Shown in pieces: positions 46,125 through 54,400 of a DNA stretch of 64,000 bases (positions are counted from its first letter, which is position 1; each line of letters begins with the position of its first letter). The stretch covers positions 186,001-250,000 of the forward strand of contig NZ_VRLV01000002.1 in NCBI RefSeq assembly GCF_009760925.1, read 5' to 3'. Position numbers and translations under genes: made by a program. The DNA is from Nonomuraea typhae. GTDB taxonomy: Bacteria; Actinomycetota; Actinomycetes; Streptosporangiales; Streptosporangiaceae. The notes below the pieces were generated by a model, which saw only the letters and a list, made by a program, of their open reading frames with translations, was not told the DNA's origin and made no database searches.

Positions 46125-47794
46125 GCCTGCGCGTGGCCAACTGCAGCGGCTTCTACGGCGACCGCCTGTCGGCCGCCCGCGAGATGGTCGAGGGCGGCCC
46201 CATCGACGTCCTGACCGGCGACTGGCTGGCCGAGCTGACCATGCTCATCCTGGCCGGGAACCGCCTGAAGGGCCGTCCCGGCTACGCCCCCACCTTCCTC
46301 AAGCAGCTGGAACAGGTCCTGGGCACCTGCCTGGAGCGCGGCATCAAGATCGTCTCCAACGCGGGCGGCCTGGACCCGGCCGGCTGCGCGGAGGCCGTGG
46401 CCGACCTGGCCGCCAAGCTCGGCCTCGACGCGAACATCGCCTGCGTGACCGGCGACGACCTGACCGGAACCGCCCTCGACCTGACCAACGCCGACACCGG
46501 CGAGAAGCTGACGGCCACGCCCCTGACCGCCAACGCCTACCTCGGCGGCCGTCCCATCGCCGCCGCCCTGAGCGCGGGCGCCGACGTCGTCGTCACCGGC
46601 CGCGTGACCGACGCCGCCCTCGTCACGGGCCCCGGCATCTGGCGGTACGGCTGGCGTCCCGGCGACTGGGACGCCCTGGCCGGATCGGTCGTCGCCGGGC
46701 ACGTCATCGAATGCGGCTGCCAGGCGACCGGCGGCAACTACGCCTTCTTCACCGAGATCCCCGACCTGGCGCACTGCGGCTTCCCCATCGCCGAACTGCA
46801 GGCCGACGGCTCCAGCGTCATCACCAAGCACCCCGGCACCGGCGGCGCCGTCACGACCGGCACGGTGACCGCCCAGCTCCTGTACGAGATCGCCGCCCCC
46901 CGCTACCCGGGCCCCGACGTCACCGCACACTTCGACACCATCAGCCTGACCCAGGAGGCCCCCGACCGCGTCCGCGTCACCGGCGTGCGCGGCAGCCCGC
47001 CCCCGGACACGCTGAAGGTCGCCGTCAACTACCTCGGCGGCTACCGCAACACCATGACCCTGATGGTCACCGGCCTCGACCAGGAAGAGAAGGTCCGGGT
47101 GGCGCAGGAGGCGCTCTGGGCCCGCGTCCCCCGCGACTCCTTCGACGACGTCCACGTCACCTTCGACCCGCCCCTGCTCCGGATCACCGTCATGTCGGCC
47201 GACGACCGGATCGCCGGCCGCGCGTTCTCCTCGGCCGTGGTGGAGACCGGGCTGGCCGCCTACCCGGGCTTCTACGGGCTGACGCCGCCCGGGAACGCCT
47301 CGCCGTATGGGGTGTACTGGCCGGTTCTGGTGCCCGCCTCGTCGGTACGGCCCACCGTCACGCTGAACGGCGAGCCGGTGGCGCTGCCTCCCGAGGACCC
47401 CGTGCAGGCCGAGGACGTCTTCCAGGAGGAGGTACGGCGGAGCTCCTACGACGGCGGGCCGACGGTCCGGGCGCCGCTGGGCGGGGTGGCCGGGGCGCGC
47501 TCCGGCGACAAGGGCGGCAACGCGAACCTGGGCGTATGGGTGCGCACGGCCGGGCAGTACGGCTGGCTCAGCGCCTACCTGACCGTGGAGCGGGTCAAGG
47601 AACTCCTCCCCGAGCTGGCCGGATTCCGGATCGACCGCTACGAGCTGCCCAACCTGAACGCGGTCAACTTCGTGGTCCACGGCCTCCTGGGCCGCGGGGT
47701 CGCGGCCAGCCCACGGCTGGACCCGCAGGCCAAGGCGCTCGGCGAGGAGCTCAGGGCACAGGTGGCGGACATCCCCGCCGCCTTCCTCACCTGA
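46121..47794 (+). CDS. AtuA-like acyclic terpene utilization protein (DUF1446)
   Basis: 557 residues. The N-terminal DUF1446 domain shows LRVANCSGFYGDRLSAAREMVEGGPIDVLTGDWLAELTM, GIKIVSNAGGLDPAGCAE and VVTGRVTDAALVTGP. The C-terminal ferredoxin-fold-like domain carries GARSGDKGGNANLGVWVRT. AtuA is required for growth on citronellol in Pseudomonas but its chemistry is not settled. ATG 46121 overlaps the hydratase stop (ATGA). The five genes from tetR to here overlap head to tail, so they act in one pathway. Confidence 0.85.
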   Translation: MSLRVANCSGFYGDRLSAAREMVEGGPIDVLTGDWLAELTMLILAGNRLKGRPGYAPTFLKQLEQVLGTCLERGIKIVSNAGGLDPAGCAEAVADLAAKLGLDANIACVTGDDLTGTALDLTNADTGEKLTATPLTANAYLGGRPIAAALSAGADVVVTGRVTDAALVTGPGIWRYGWRPGDWDALAGSVVAGHVIECGCQATGGNYAFFTEIPDLAHCGFPIAELQADGSSVITKHPGTGGAVTTGTVTAQLLYEIAAPRYPGPDVTAHFDTISLTQEAPDRVRVTGVRGSPPPDTLKVAVNYLGGYRNTMTLMVTGLDQEEKVRVAQEALWARVPRDSFDDVHVTFDPPLLRITVMSADDRIAGRAFSSAVVETGLAAYPGFYGLTPPGNASPYGVYWPVLVPASSVRPTVTLNGEPVALPPEDPVQAEDVFQEEVRRSSYDGGPTVRAPLGGVAGARSGDKGGNANLGVWVRTAGQYGWLSAYLTVERVKELLPELAGFRIDRYELPNLNAVNFVVHGLLGRGVAASPRLDPQAKALGEELRAQVADIPAAFLT

Positions 47795-47931
47795 ACCCCA
47801 CACCCTTCCTCACCCGAACCCACGTCTCTCCTCTCCCGAACCCAAACCTTCCTCCCCAAACCGACGCCCTCCTCCCCGAACTGACGCCTTCCTCTCCGAA
47901 CCCACCCCGTACGTCTCGGGGCCTACCTGGG
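47795..47931. repeat. Degenerate ~20-bp pyrimidine-rich repeats after the AtuA-like gene
   Basis: About five copies of a unit like CCGACGCCYTCCTCYCCGAA run from the last codons of the gene to about 47900. They resemble the gene's own terminal sequence (GCCTTCCTCACCTGAA), as though the 3' end had been duplicated. No gene and no clear terminator hairpin is seen. Confidence 0.6.
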
Positions 47932-48849
47932 TCACCGGCCGTCCGGGTTCGCCGCCGATGCCGCCCGCCAGCCGAGCAGCCCGGCGCCCAGGAGCCCGGC
48001 CTGCACGCCGAGGCGCGAGGTGGCCAGTTCCGGGGCGGGGCGGAAGGCGAGCCGTGCGGTCAGGCGCTCGCGGAGGGGGTCGAGCAGCGTCTGCCCGGCC
48101 AGCGACAGTCCGCCGCCGATGACGATCACCTCGGGGTCGAGCAGGAGCGTGGCGGTGGCCAGCGCCAGGGCGAGCGCGTCCATCGCCGCACCCCACACCC
48201 GGGACGCCTCGGGCTCCCCCGCTCGTACCCTGGTGACGACGTCCGCGGCCGACGCTGCGCCGCAGCGCCGGGCGATGGCCACGGCGGAGGCGTACACGGA
48301 CAGGCAACCCCGTTGCCCGCACCGGCAGGGCAGGCCGTCCGGGTAGACCGGTATGTGCCCGATCTGCCCGGCCCACCCCCCGGCACCGCCGTACAAACCC
48401 TCGCGGGACGGCGGGCTCTCGCGGGAGGAGAGGGCGAGGGCGGCGGCCATGCCGGTGCCGATGGGGACGAACAGGGCGTCGCGCCGGTCGCGGGCGGCGC
48501 CGTACGCGAGTTCCGCCTCCCCGGCCGAGCGCACGTCGTGCCCCAGCGCGACCGGCAGCGGCACCGACGTGAAGGCGGCCACCGGCACGTCCCGCCAGCC
48601 GAACGCGGCCGAGTACACCGCCCGGTCGGGGGCGACCAGCCCGGGCACCGCCAAACCCACCCCAACCTGCCGATATCCCGAAATTTCCGCCAGATCGCCG
48701 ATAAATCCTGAGATAGCGCCTAGCACCCCCTCAACCCCACCGTCCCGCGGCGTCGGCCGCCGCTCGGCGACCAGGATCTCCCCACCACTCGACACCAGGC
48801 CGCCCTTCATCGACGTCCCGCCCACATCGACCGCCACCACGCACTCCAT
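47932..48849 (-). CDS. ROK-family sugar kinase (glucokinase-like)
   Basis: 305 residues. The ATP-binding VVAVDVGGTSMKGGLV is at the N-terminus, LGHDVRSAGEAELAYGAAR is the sugar-site region, and the ROK zinc motif is GHIPVYPDGLPCRCGQRGCLSVYAS. It probably phosphorylates glucose or N-acetyl sugars. It lacks an N-terminal helix-turn-helix, so it is an enzyme rather than a ROK repressor. ATG 48849 has GGGAGGA 9 nt upstream. It is divergent from the GNAT gene. Confidence 0.87.
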   Translation of the reverse strand: MECVVAVDVGGTSMKGGLVSSGGEILVAERRPTPRDGGVEGVLGAISGFIGDLAEISGYRQVGVGLAVPGLVAPDRAVYSAAFGWRDVPVAAFTSVPLPVALGHDVRSAGEAELAYGAARDRRDALFVPIGTGMAAALALSSRESPPSREGLYGGAGGWAGQIGHIPVYPDGLPCRCGQRGCLSVYASAVAIARRCGAASAADVVTRVRAGEPEASRVWGAAMDALALALATATLLLDPEVIVIGGGLSLAGQTLLDPLRERLTARLAFRPAPELATSRLGVQAGLLGAGLLGWRAASAANPDGR

Positions 48850-48894
48850 AACGCCAGATCCTCCCCCAAGCCGGAAACCCGACATCATGTCCCC

Positions 48895-49713
48895 ATGCAC
48901 GTACGCCGTCTCACCCCCGCCGACCTCCCCCGATGCACCGCCCTGGCCGTCTCCCGCCAGTGGGGCCAGGAGGAGCACAAGTGGCGTTTCCTGTTCGACG
49001 TGGCCGAGGTCTACGGCGTGGACGCCCCGGACGGCACCCTGGCCTCCACCGCCATGCTCATCCCCTACGGCCCCCACGCGGCCGCCGTCAGCATGGTCCT
49101 GACCGCGGCGGACCACGAGCGCAAGGGCCTGGCCGGCGGCATCCTCCGGCACATCCTGGAGCGGGCGGGCGAGCGCACGGTCTGGCTGTACTCGACCGCC
49201 GCCGGCCGCCCCGTCTACGAACGCCTCGGCTTCCGCGCGGTGGGCCGCGTCGACTCCCACAGGGGCGCGTTCACCGGCGAGAGGTCCGGGAGCACCCGCC
49301 CCGCCACCGCGCGCGACCTGGACGAGATCGTCGCGCTGGACGCGAAGGTCTTCGGCGCCGACCGCGAGAACCTGCTGCGCCGCATGCCGGCCTTCCACGA
49401 ACGCGTCCTGGTCGCGGAGGAGGCGGGCCGCGTCCAGGGGTACGGCGGGGCGTGGAACAACGAGACCCACATGGTCATCGGCCCCGTGGTGGCCGAGCGC
49501 GCCGAGCAGGCGGAGGCCCTGATCAGCGACCTGGCCACCGGCTGGGACCTGCCGGTCCGGCTCGACCTCGACATGGGCCGTCCCGGCCTGGTCGCCTGGG
49601 CGCGCGAGCGGGGCCTGGCCCAGCCGTTCGAGAACACGGTCATGGTCCGCGGCGGCGACCTGCCCGGCGACCGTGACCGGCGCTTCCTGCCGCTGATGGT
49701 GTCGCTGGGTTGA
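48895..49713 (+). CDS. GNAT-family N-acetyltransferase (two-domain)
   Basis: 272 residues. The first GNAT domain (about 1-125) has VSMVLTAADHERKGLAGGILRHILERA (acetyl-CoA loop region) and STAAGRPVYERLGFRAVGR. A second acetyltransferase-like domain (about 135-270) ends with DLDMGRPGLVAWARERGLAQPFENTVMVRGG. The substrate is unknown. CATCAT lies 6 nt before ATG 48895, again suggesting a leaderless start. Confidence 0.83.
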   Translation: MHVRRLTPADLPRCTALAVSRQWGQEEHKWRFLFDVAEVYGVDAPDGTLASTAMLIPYGPHAAAVSMVLTAADHERKGLAGGILRHILERAGERTVWLYSTAAGRPVYERLGFRAVGRVDSHRGAFTGERSGSTRPATARDLDEIVALDAKVFGADRENLLRRMPAFHERVLVAEEAGRVQGYGGAWNNETHMVIGPVVAERAEQAEALISDLATGWDLPVRLDLDMGRPGLVAWARERGLAQPFENTVMVRGGDLPGDRDRRFLPLMVSLG

Positions 49714-49746
49714 CCGGTGCCGTGGGGCGACCGTAGATTCACGACC

Positions 49747-49759
49747 AGAATTTAATTCT
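49747..49759. promoter_or_regulatory. AT-rich palindrome before the APH/acyl-CoA dehydrogenase operon
   Basis: AGAATTTAATTCT has perfect 6-bp arms around one base, 17 bases before ATG 49776. It stands out in a high-GC setting and is a good operator candidate. Confidence 0.45.
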
Positions 49760-49775
49760 ACGAGGACAGGGCGCC

Positions 49776-50780
49776 ATGACCTCCACGCACATCGACGTCA
49801 GCACCATCGACTTCGACGAGCTCGGCGCCTGGATGGACACGCAGGGGCTGCCCGGCGGTCCCGTCACGGACGTGGCCCCGGTCCTCGGCGGCACCCAGAA
49901 CGTCATGGTCCGCTTCGTCCGCGGCGGCACGCCGTACATCCTGAGAAGGCCGCCGCTGCGCCCGCGCGCGCACAGCAACGAGGCGCTGCGGCGTGAGGTG
50001 AGAGTGCTGGAGGCGCTGCGGGACACCGGCGTGCCGGCGCCCCGGCTGATCGCGGCGCGGACCGGCGGCGAACCGGTCTTCTACCTCATGGAACCGGTCG
50101 ACGGGTTCAACCCCGCCACGGGGCTGCCCGAGCCGCACGCCTCCGACCCGGCGATCCGGCACCGGATGGGCCTGGAGGCCACGATGGCGCTGGCCGAGCT
50201 CGGGCGCGTGGACCCGGGGCGGCTGCCGGGGTTCGGGCATCCGGAGGGATTCCTGGAGCGCCAGGTCCCGCGGTGGATGGGCGAGCTCGCGTCGTACGGC
50301 CGGCTCGACGGCTACCCGGGGCCGGAGATTCCCGGGTTGAGCCGGACCGCGGAGTGGCTGGAGCGCCACCGGCCGGCGGCGTTCACGCCGGGGGTCATGC
50401 ACGGCGACTACCACGTCGGGAACCTGATGTTCGCGACCGACGGCCCGCGGGTGGCGGCGATCGTGGACTGGGAGATGTGCACGGTCGGCGATCCGCTGCT
50501 GGACCTCGGCTGGCTGCTGGCCACCTGGCCGGCCAACGGCGAGCACGTGCCGGGGCTGCCGGACGCGCAGGAGATCGTGGACTGCTACACCGAGCTGACC
50601 GATCGGGACATGTCGGCGATCGAGTGGTACGCCGTCCTGGCCTGCTTCAAGCTCGGCATCGTGCTGGAGGGCACCTACGCCCGCGCCTGCGCGGGGAAGG
50701 CGCCCAAGGACACCGGAGACCTCCTCCACCAGACCACACTGGACCTTTTTGCGAGGGCGCAGAGATGGATTTCGCCGTAG
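49776..50780 (+). CDS. ACAD10/11- or LvaA-type phosphotransferase
   Basis: 334 residues, APH fold. The catalytic loop is GVMHGDYHVGNLMF and the metal-binding motif DWEMCTVGDPLLDLGWLLATWP. The latter is the hallmark of the APH branch fused or linked to acyl-CoA dehydrogenases (ACAD10/ACAD11 in animals, LvaA in Pseudomonas). By analogy it phosphorylates the 4-hydroxyl of a hydroxyacyl-CoA so that the dehydrogenase-like partner can process it. GAGGACAGGG precedes the ATG. It overlaps the next gene by 16 bases. Confidence 0.83.
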   Translation: MTSTHIDVSTIDFDELGAWMDTQGLPGGPVTDVAPVLGGTQNVMVRFVRGGTPYILRRPPLRPRAHSNEALRREVRVLEALRDTGVPAPRLIAARTGGEPVFYLMEPVDGFNPATGLPEPHASDPAIRHRMGLEATMALAELGRVDPGRLPGFGHPEGFLERQVPRWMGELASYGRLDGYPGPEIPGLSRTAEWLERHRPAAFTPGVMHGDYHVGNLMFATDGPRVAAIVDWEMCTVGDPLLDLGWLLATWPANGEHVPGLPDAQEIVDCYTELTDRDMSAIEWYAVLACFKLGIVLEGTYARACAGKAPKDTGDLLHQTTLDLFARAQRWISP

Positions 50781-52027
50781 AGCCGGAGTTCCAGGTCAAG
50801 CTCGACTGGATGGACGCCTTTATCCGGGACGAGGTGGAGCCGCTCGACCTGGCCTTCCCCGGGCGGGCCTACGAGAAGCCCGGCGAGCGGCTGCGCGCGA
50901 TCGTGGACCCGCTCAAGGAGCAGGTGCGGGCCCGGGGCCTGTGGGCCTGCCATCTGGGCCCCGAGCTGGGCGGCCAGGGGTACGGCCAGCTCAGGCTGGC
51001 GCTGATGAACGAGCTGATCGGCCGCTCGGCCTGGGCCCCGGTGATCTTCGGCTGCCAGGCGCCCGACACCGGCAACGCCGAGATCATCGCCATGTACGGC
51101 ACCGCCGCGCAGAAGGAACGCTACCTGCGCCCGCTCCTGGACGGCGAGGCGTTCTCCGCGTACTCGATGACAGAACCGCAGGGCGGCTCCGACCCGAGGC
51201 TGTTCACCATGCGCGCGGTCAAGGACGCCGGCGGCTGGGTCCTGGACGGCGAGAAGTACTTCACCTCCAACGCCCGCAACGCCTCCTTCTTCGTCGTCAT
51301 GGCGGTGACGAACCCGGAGGCGCATCCGTACCAGCGCATGTCCATGTTCCTGGTGCCCGCCGGCACGCCCGGCGTCGAGATCGTGCGCGACATCGCCACC
51401 ATGGGCGACCGGTCCGGCCACCACGCCCACATGCGCTACACCGGCGTGCGCGTGGACGCCGACGCCCTGCTGGGCGAGGAGGGCGGCGCCTTCGCGGTGG
51501 CCCAGGCCCGGCTCGGCGGCGGCCGGGTGCACCACGCCATGCGCACCGTGGCGGCGGTCAAGCGGGCCTTCGACATGATGTGCGAGCGGGCGCTGTCCCG
51601 CGCCACCCACGACGGCGTGCTGGCCGGCAAGCAGCTCGTGCAGGCGGCGATCGCCGACTCCTACCTGCAGATCCAGCAGTTCCGCCTGCTCGTGCTGCAC
51701 ACCGCCTGGCTGATCGACCAGTCCTCGACCAGGGAGGCGCGCACGCAGATCGCCGCGTGCAAGGTGGCGGCGGCACGGGTCTTCCACGACGTGGTCCAGC
51801 GGGCCATGCACCTGCACGGGGCGCTGGGCGTCTCCGGCGACACGCCGCTGGCCCGGCTGTGGCAGTCGGCGCCGCTGATGGGGATCATGGACGGGCCGAC
51901 GGAGGTGCACCAGGCGTCGATCGCCCGCCGGGTACTGAAGGGGTACGAACCGGCGCCGGGGTTGTGGCCCACGGAGTATCTGCCGGACAAGATTGCCGCC
52001 GCTCGGGCGAAATACGGGGATATCTGA
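50765..52027 (+). CDS. Acyl-CoA dehydrogenase partner of the APH kinase
   Basis: 420 residues. Flavin-site stretches are YSMTEPQGGSDPRLF and GEKYFTSNARNASFFVVM; the C-terminal part is AMHLHGALGVSGDTPLARLWQSAPLMGIMDGPTEVHQASIARRVL. The full-length ACAD fold with GPTEVHQ resembles the ACAD10/11 branch. It works on the product of the kinase gene it overlaps. GAGGG lies 7 nt before ATG 50765. Beta-oxidation of an unusual (4-hydroxy or branched) acid fits the neighbouring carboxylase operon. Confidence 0.85.
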   Translation: MDFAVEPEFQVKLDWMDAFIRDEVEPLDLAFPGRAYEKPGERLRAIVDPLKEQVRARGLWACHLGPELGGQGYGQLRLALMNELIGRSAWAPVIFGCQAPDTGNAEIIAMYGTAAQKERYLRPLLDGEAFSAYSMTEPQGGSDPRLFTMRAVKDAGGWVLDGEKYFTSNARNASFFVVMAVTNPEAHPYQRMSMFLVPAGTPGVEIVRDIATMGDRSGHHAHMRYTGVRVDADALLGEEGGAFAVAQARLGGGRVHHAMRTVAAVKRAFDMMCERALSRATHDGVLAGKQLVQAAIADSYLQIQQFRLLVLHTAWLIDQSSTREARTQIAACKVAAARVFHDVVQRAMHLHGALGVSGDTPLARLWQSAPLMGIMDGPTEVHQASIARRVLKGYEPAPGLWPTEYLPDKIAAARAKYGDI

Positions 52028-52054
52028 TAGATCCACCCAGTACGGTAGGGCGAC

Positions 52055-53023
52055 ATGAGACTCGTCCTCGCAGCCTCCCTGGCTGTCGTCCTGTCCGGAT
52101 GCGGTACGGCGAGCGGCCTGGCAGACCGTGACCAGCTCGCACCGGCGGCCAAGCCGGGCGTCAACGGCGGGTCGGCGAGCGCGGGCAACCCCGGCACGGG
52201 CAAGCCCGGCACCGGCAAGCCCAGCACGAACGAGTCCGGCACGAACGAGTCCGGCGCCGGAGCGCCCGCCCCCGACGCCGCCATCCCGGCGAACCCCGCC
52301 AAGCTGGCCGCCGGCCTCGAGGCCACCACCACCGCCCTCTACCGCGGCATCGACGCGTGGACCAGGAGCAAGGCCGCCCAGCCGCCCCAGGACGTCGTCC
52401 TGTACGCCCTGCACCACCAGCGCATCTATCGCACCCTGGCCAGGAACGCGAAACTGAGCGCGGCGGTCATCGCCAAGCTGCCGAAGCCGATCGCCGCCGA
52501 GGCGCGTGACAACGCCAAGGCCGTCGGCAAGTTGCTGTCCATGGCCCGCCCGATCAGCGACGCCCGCCGTAAGAAGATGCGCCTGGCCGAGGCCGAGCCC
52601 GCGGCCACCCTGCGCGGCCACATGGTCAAGGCCGAGAAGCGCTTCGGCGTCGAGTGGGAGGTGCTGGCGGCCATCATGCTGGTGGAGACGAAGTTCGGCC
52701 GGGTGCGCTCGGCCAGTTCGACCGGCGCGCAGGGGCCGATGCAGTTCATGCCGGGCACCTGGAAGGCGTACGGCATGGGCGGCGACGTGCAGAACGCCAA
52801 GGACGCGATCATGGCCGCCGCCAACTACCTGAAGGCGACCGGCGCCCCGCGGAACTACCGCCGCGCGGTCTTCGCCTACAACCACGACGTGCGCTACGTG
52901 GACGCGGTGCTGGTCCACGCCGCCCAGATCAAGCGGGATCCGCGCAGCTATTACGCCTACTACAACTGGCAGGTCTTCGTGCTGTCCGCGAAGGGCGACG
53001 TCCGCCTGACCGGCCCCCGCTGA
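52055..53023 (+). CDS. Lytic transglycosylase lipoprotein
   Basis: 322 residues. The signal peptide has the lipobox VVLSGC (Cys15). A Gly/Asn/Lys/Pro/Ser linker with short repeats (GNPGTGKPGTGKPSTNESGTNESG) leads to a lysozyme-like domain: catalytic Glu in AAIMLVETKFGRV, SSTGAQGPMQFMPGTWKAYGMGGD and NYRRAVFAYNHDVRYVDAVL. It cleaves peptidoglycan glycan strands outside the membrane. TACGGT lies 8 nt before ATG 52055. Confidence 0.88.
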   Translation: MRLVLAASLAVVLSGCGTASGLADRDQLAPAAKPGVNGGSASAGNPGTGKPGTGKPSTNESGTNESGAGAPAPDAAIPANPAKLAAGLEATTTALYRGIDAWTRSKAAQPPQDVVLYALHHQRIYRTLARNAKLSAAVIAKLPKPIAAEARDNAKAVGKLLSMARPISDARRKKMRLAEAEPAATLRGHMVKAEKRFGVEWEVLAAIMLVETKFGRVRSASSTGAQGPMQFMPGTWKAYGMGGDVQNAKDAIMAAANYLKATGAPRNYRRAVFAYNHDVRYVDAVLVHAAQIKRDPRSYYAYYNWQVFVLSAKGDVRLTGPR

Positions 53024-53086
53024 CCGACTCATACCTTTTTGGATGAATATTTGGCGAAACGATCACATAAATCCCCGGAACTCCTA

Positions 53087-53102
53087 CAATTGCGAGCAAT
53101 TG
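53087..53102. promoter_or_regulatory. GCAATTG box pair upstream of the small gene at 53128
   Basis: CAATTGCGAGCAATTG is a palindrome with 7-bp arms and a 2-base centre, 26 bases before the ATG. The same box recurs at 53421 and 54334, in each gap of this locus. Confidence 0.6.
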
Positions 53103-53127
53103 CAGGATTGATCGGGGAAGGATCGTC

Positions 53128-53331
53128 ATGCGTTTGCGGTTTCTCGGCTCCACCTCGGAAGCCGGGGCCTGTCCCACCCTCTACGAGACCGACCGCGGCA
53201 CCATCGTGGTCCAGGGCCTCCAGCTCACCGACCCCGAGGCGCTCGCGGATCTGCGCGACGTCCTCGCCGGCGAGTCGGCGGTCGAGGTACCACGGGAGCT
53301 GCTCGTGGACATCGCACGCCGGGTACTGTGA
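53128..53331 (+). CDS. Small conserved protein next to XRE regulator
   Basis: 67 residues: MRLRFLGSTSEAGACPTLYETDRGTIVVQGLQL, then DPEALADL and AVEVPRELLVDIA. Small proteins of this RFLG...PTLYxTDRGT type are often found beside XRE/DUF5753 regulators in actinomycetes. The function is unknown. GGGGAAGGA lies before ATG 53128. A hairpin terminator follows, so it is a single-gene unit. Confidence 0.65.
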   Translation: MRLRFLGSTSEAGACPTLYETDRGTIVVQGLQLTDPEALADLRDVLAGESAVEVPRELLVDIARRVL

Positions 53332-53348
53332 CCGACCCGCTCGGGCGC

Positions 53349-53373
53349 TGCCCGCGCCGCCCCGGCGCGGGCA
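53349..53373 (+). terminator. Stem-loop after the small gene
   Basis: A perfect 10-bp stem TGCCCGCGCC / GGCGCGGGCA with a 5-base loop, 18 bases after the stop. Confidence 0.6.
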
Positions 53374-53420
53374 ATCGCTTTCCGGCTAGCGGAACGCCAC
53401 CCGCCGCGACCGATTGATCA

Positions 53421-53427
53421 CAATTGC
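53421..53427. promoter_or_regulatory. CAATTGC box upstream of the XRE regulator gene
   Basis: A single CAATTGC, inside TTGATCACAATTGCAAAA, 50 bases before the XRE start. Confidence 0.5.
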
Positions 53428-53476
53428 AAAACCGGGCCTGGCATGATCGAGGCAGACGGGTCTAGCCTCTACCGGC

Positions 53477-54328
53477 GTGACGTCCTTTCAGCAGGCGCGC
53501 ATCGACTTGGGCGCCCAGCTCCGACAGCTGCGCGAGGCCGCGCACCTGTCCGGCAAGGACCTGGCCGAGCGGCTCGGCTGGCAGCCGTCCAAGGTCTCCC
53601 GCCTGGAGAACGCCCGGCAGACCGCCACGGAGGACGATGTGGTCGTGTGGGCGCACGCCGTACAGGCCCCGCCCGAGGTGACCGACCAGCTCATCGTGCA
53701 GGCGATCGCGCTGGTGGAGCGGCACGACGACTGGAAGCAGCGCCACCGCAGCGGCCTGGCCTCCCTCCAGGAGGACATCCGCGACCTGGAGGCGCGCACC
53801 CGGCTCTTCCGGGTCTTCGAGCCGGGCATCGTGGTCGGCCTGCTGCAGACCACCGAGTACGCCCGGCACGTCTTCCGCAAGGTCAAGCGCCTCTACAGCG
53901 CCCCCGACCAGATCGACTCGGCGGTCCGGGTGCGCATGCAGCGGCAGGAGATCTTGTACGACCCCACGCGGACCTTCCGCTTCGTCGTGCCCGAGGCGGT
54001 GCTGCACACCAGGCTGGCCCCGGTGGACGTGATGCGCGGCCAGCTCGACCGGCTGCTGGCGGTCAGCACGCTGCCCAACGTCGAGTTCGGCGTGATCCCG
54101 TTCGCCGCCGAGCTGCCGTCCTCGCCGATCAACGGCTTCTGGGTCTACAACGAGGCCATGGTGGGCGTGGCCACGATGACGAAGGACCTGGTCCTCCGGG
54201 ATCCGGATGACATCGCCTTCTACGTCAACGCCTTCGACGACTACTGCAAGGTGGCACATTTCGACGAATCAGGCAGAGCCATCATCATCCGGATTCTTCG
54301 TGAATACGGGAAACAATCCTCACTTTAA
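53477..54328 (+). CDS. XRE-family regulator with DUF5753 domain
   Basis: 283 residues. The N-terminal helix-turn-helix reads LGAQLRQLREAAHLSGKDLAERLGWQPSKVSRLENARQTAT (about 11-51). The C-terminal DUF5753 domain reads FEPGIVVGLLQTTEYARHVFR, RMQRQEILYDPTRTFRFVVPEAVLHTRL and FGVIPFAAELPSSPINGFWVYN. These paired-domain regulators abound in actinomycetes and often sit with small partner proteins. It probably binds the GCAATTGC boxes around its gene. The start is GTG 53477; TAGCCT lies 8 nt upstream. Confidence 0.85.
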   Translation: MTSFQQARIDLGAQLRQLREAAHLSGKDLAERLGWQPSKVSRLENARQTATEDDVVVWAHAVQAPPEVTDQLIVQAIALVERHDDWKQRHRSGLASLQEDIRDLEARTRLFRVFEPGIVVGLLQTTEYARHVFRKVKRLYSAPDQIDSAVRVRMQRQEILYDPTRTFRFVVPEAVLHTRLAPVDVMRGQLDRLLAVSTLPNVEFGVIPFAAELPSSPINGFWVYNEAMVGVATMTKDLVLRDPDDIAFYVNAFDDYCKVAHFDESGRAIIIRILREYGKQSSL

Positions 54329-54333
54329 TCCCA

Positions 54334-54341
54334 GCAATTGC
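54334..54341. promoter_or_regulatory. GCAATTGC box upstream of the gene at 54401
   Basis: GCAATTGC lies within the 10-bp palindrome AGCAATTGCT, just after the XRE stop. A further half, GCAATT, follows at 54364. Confidence 0.55.
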
Positions 54342-54400
54342 TTGCCCCGCGGACGAAGATCGTGCAATTCTGTCGCATGACGTTGCGGAGGTGACGCCTG

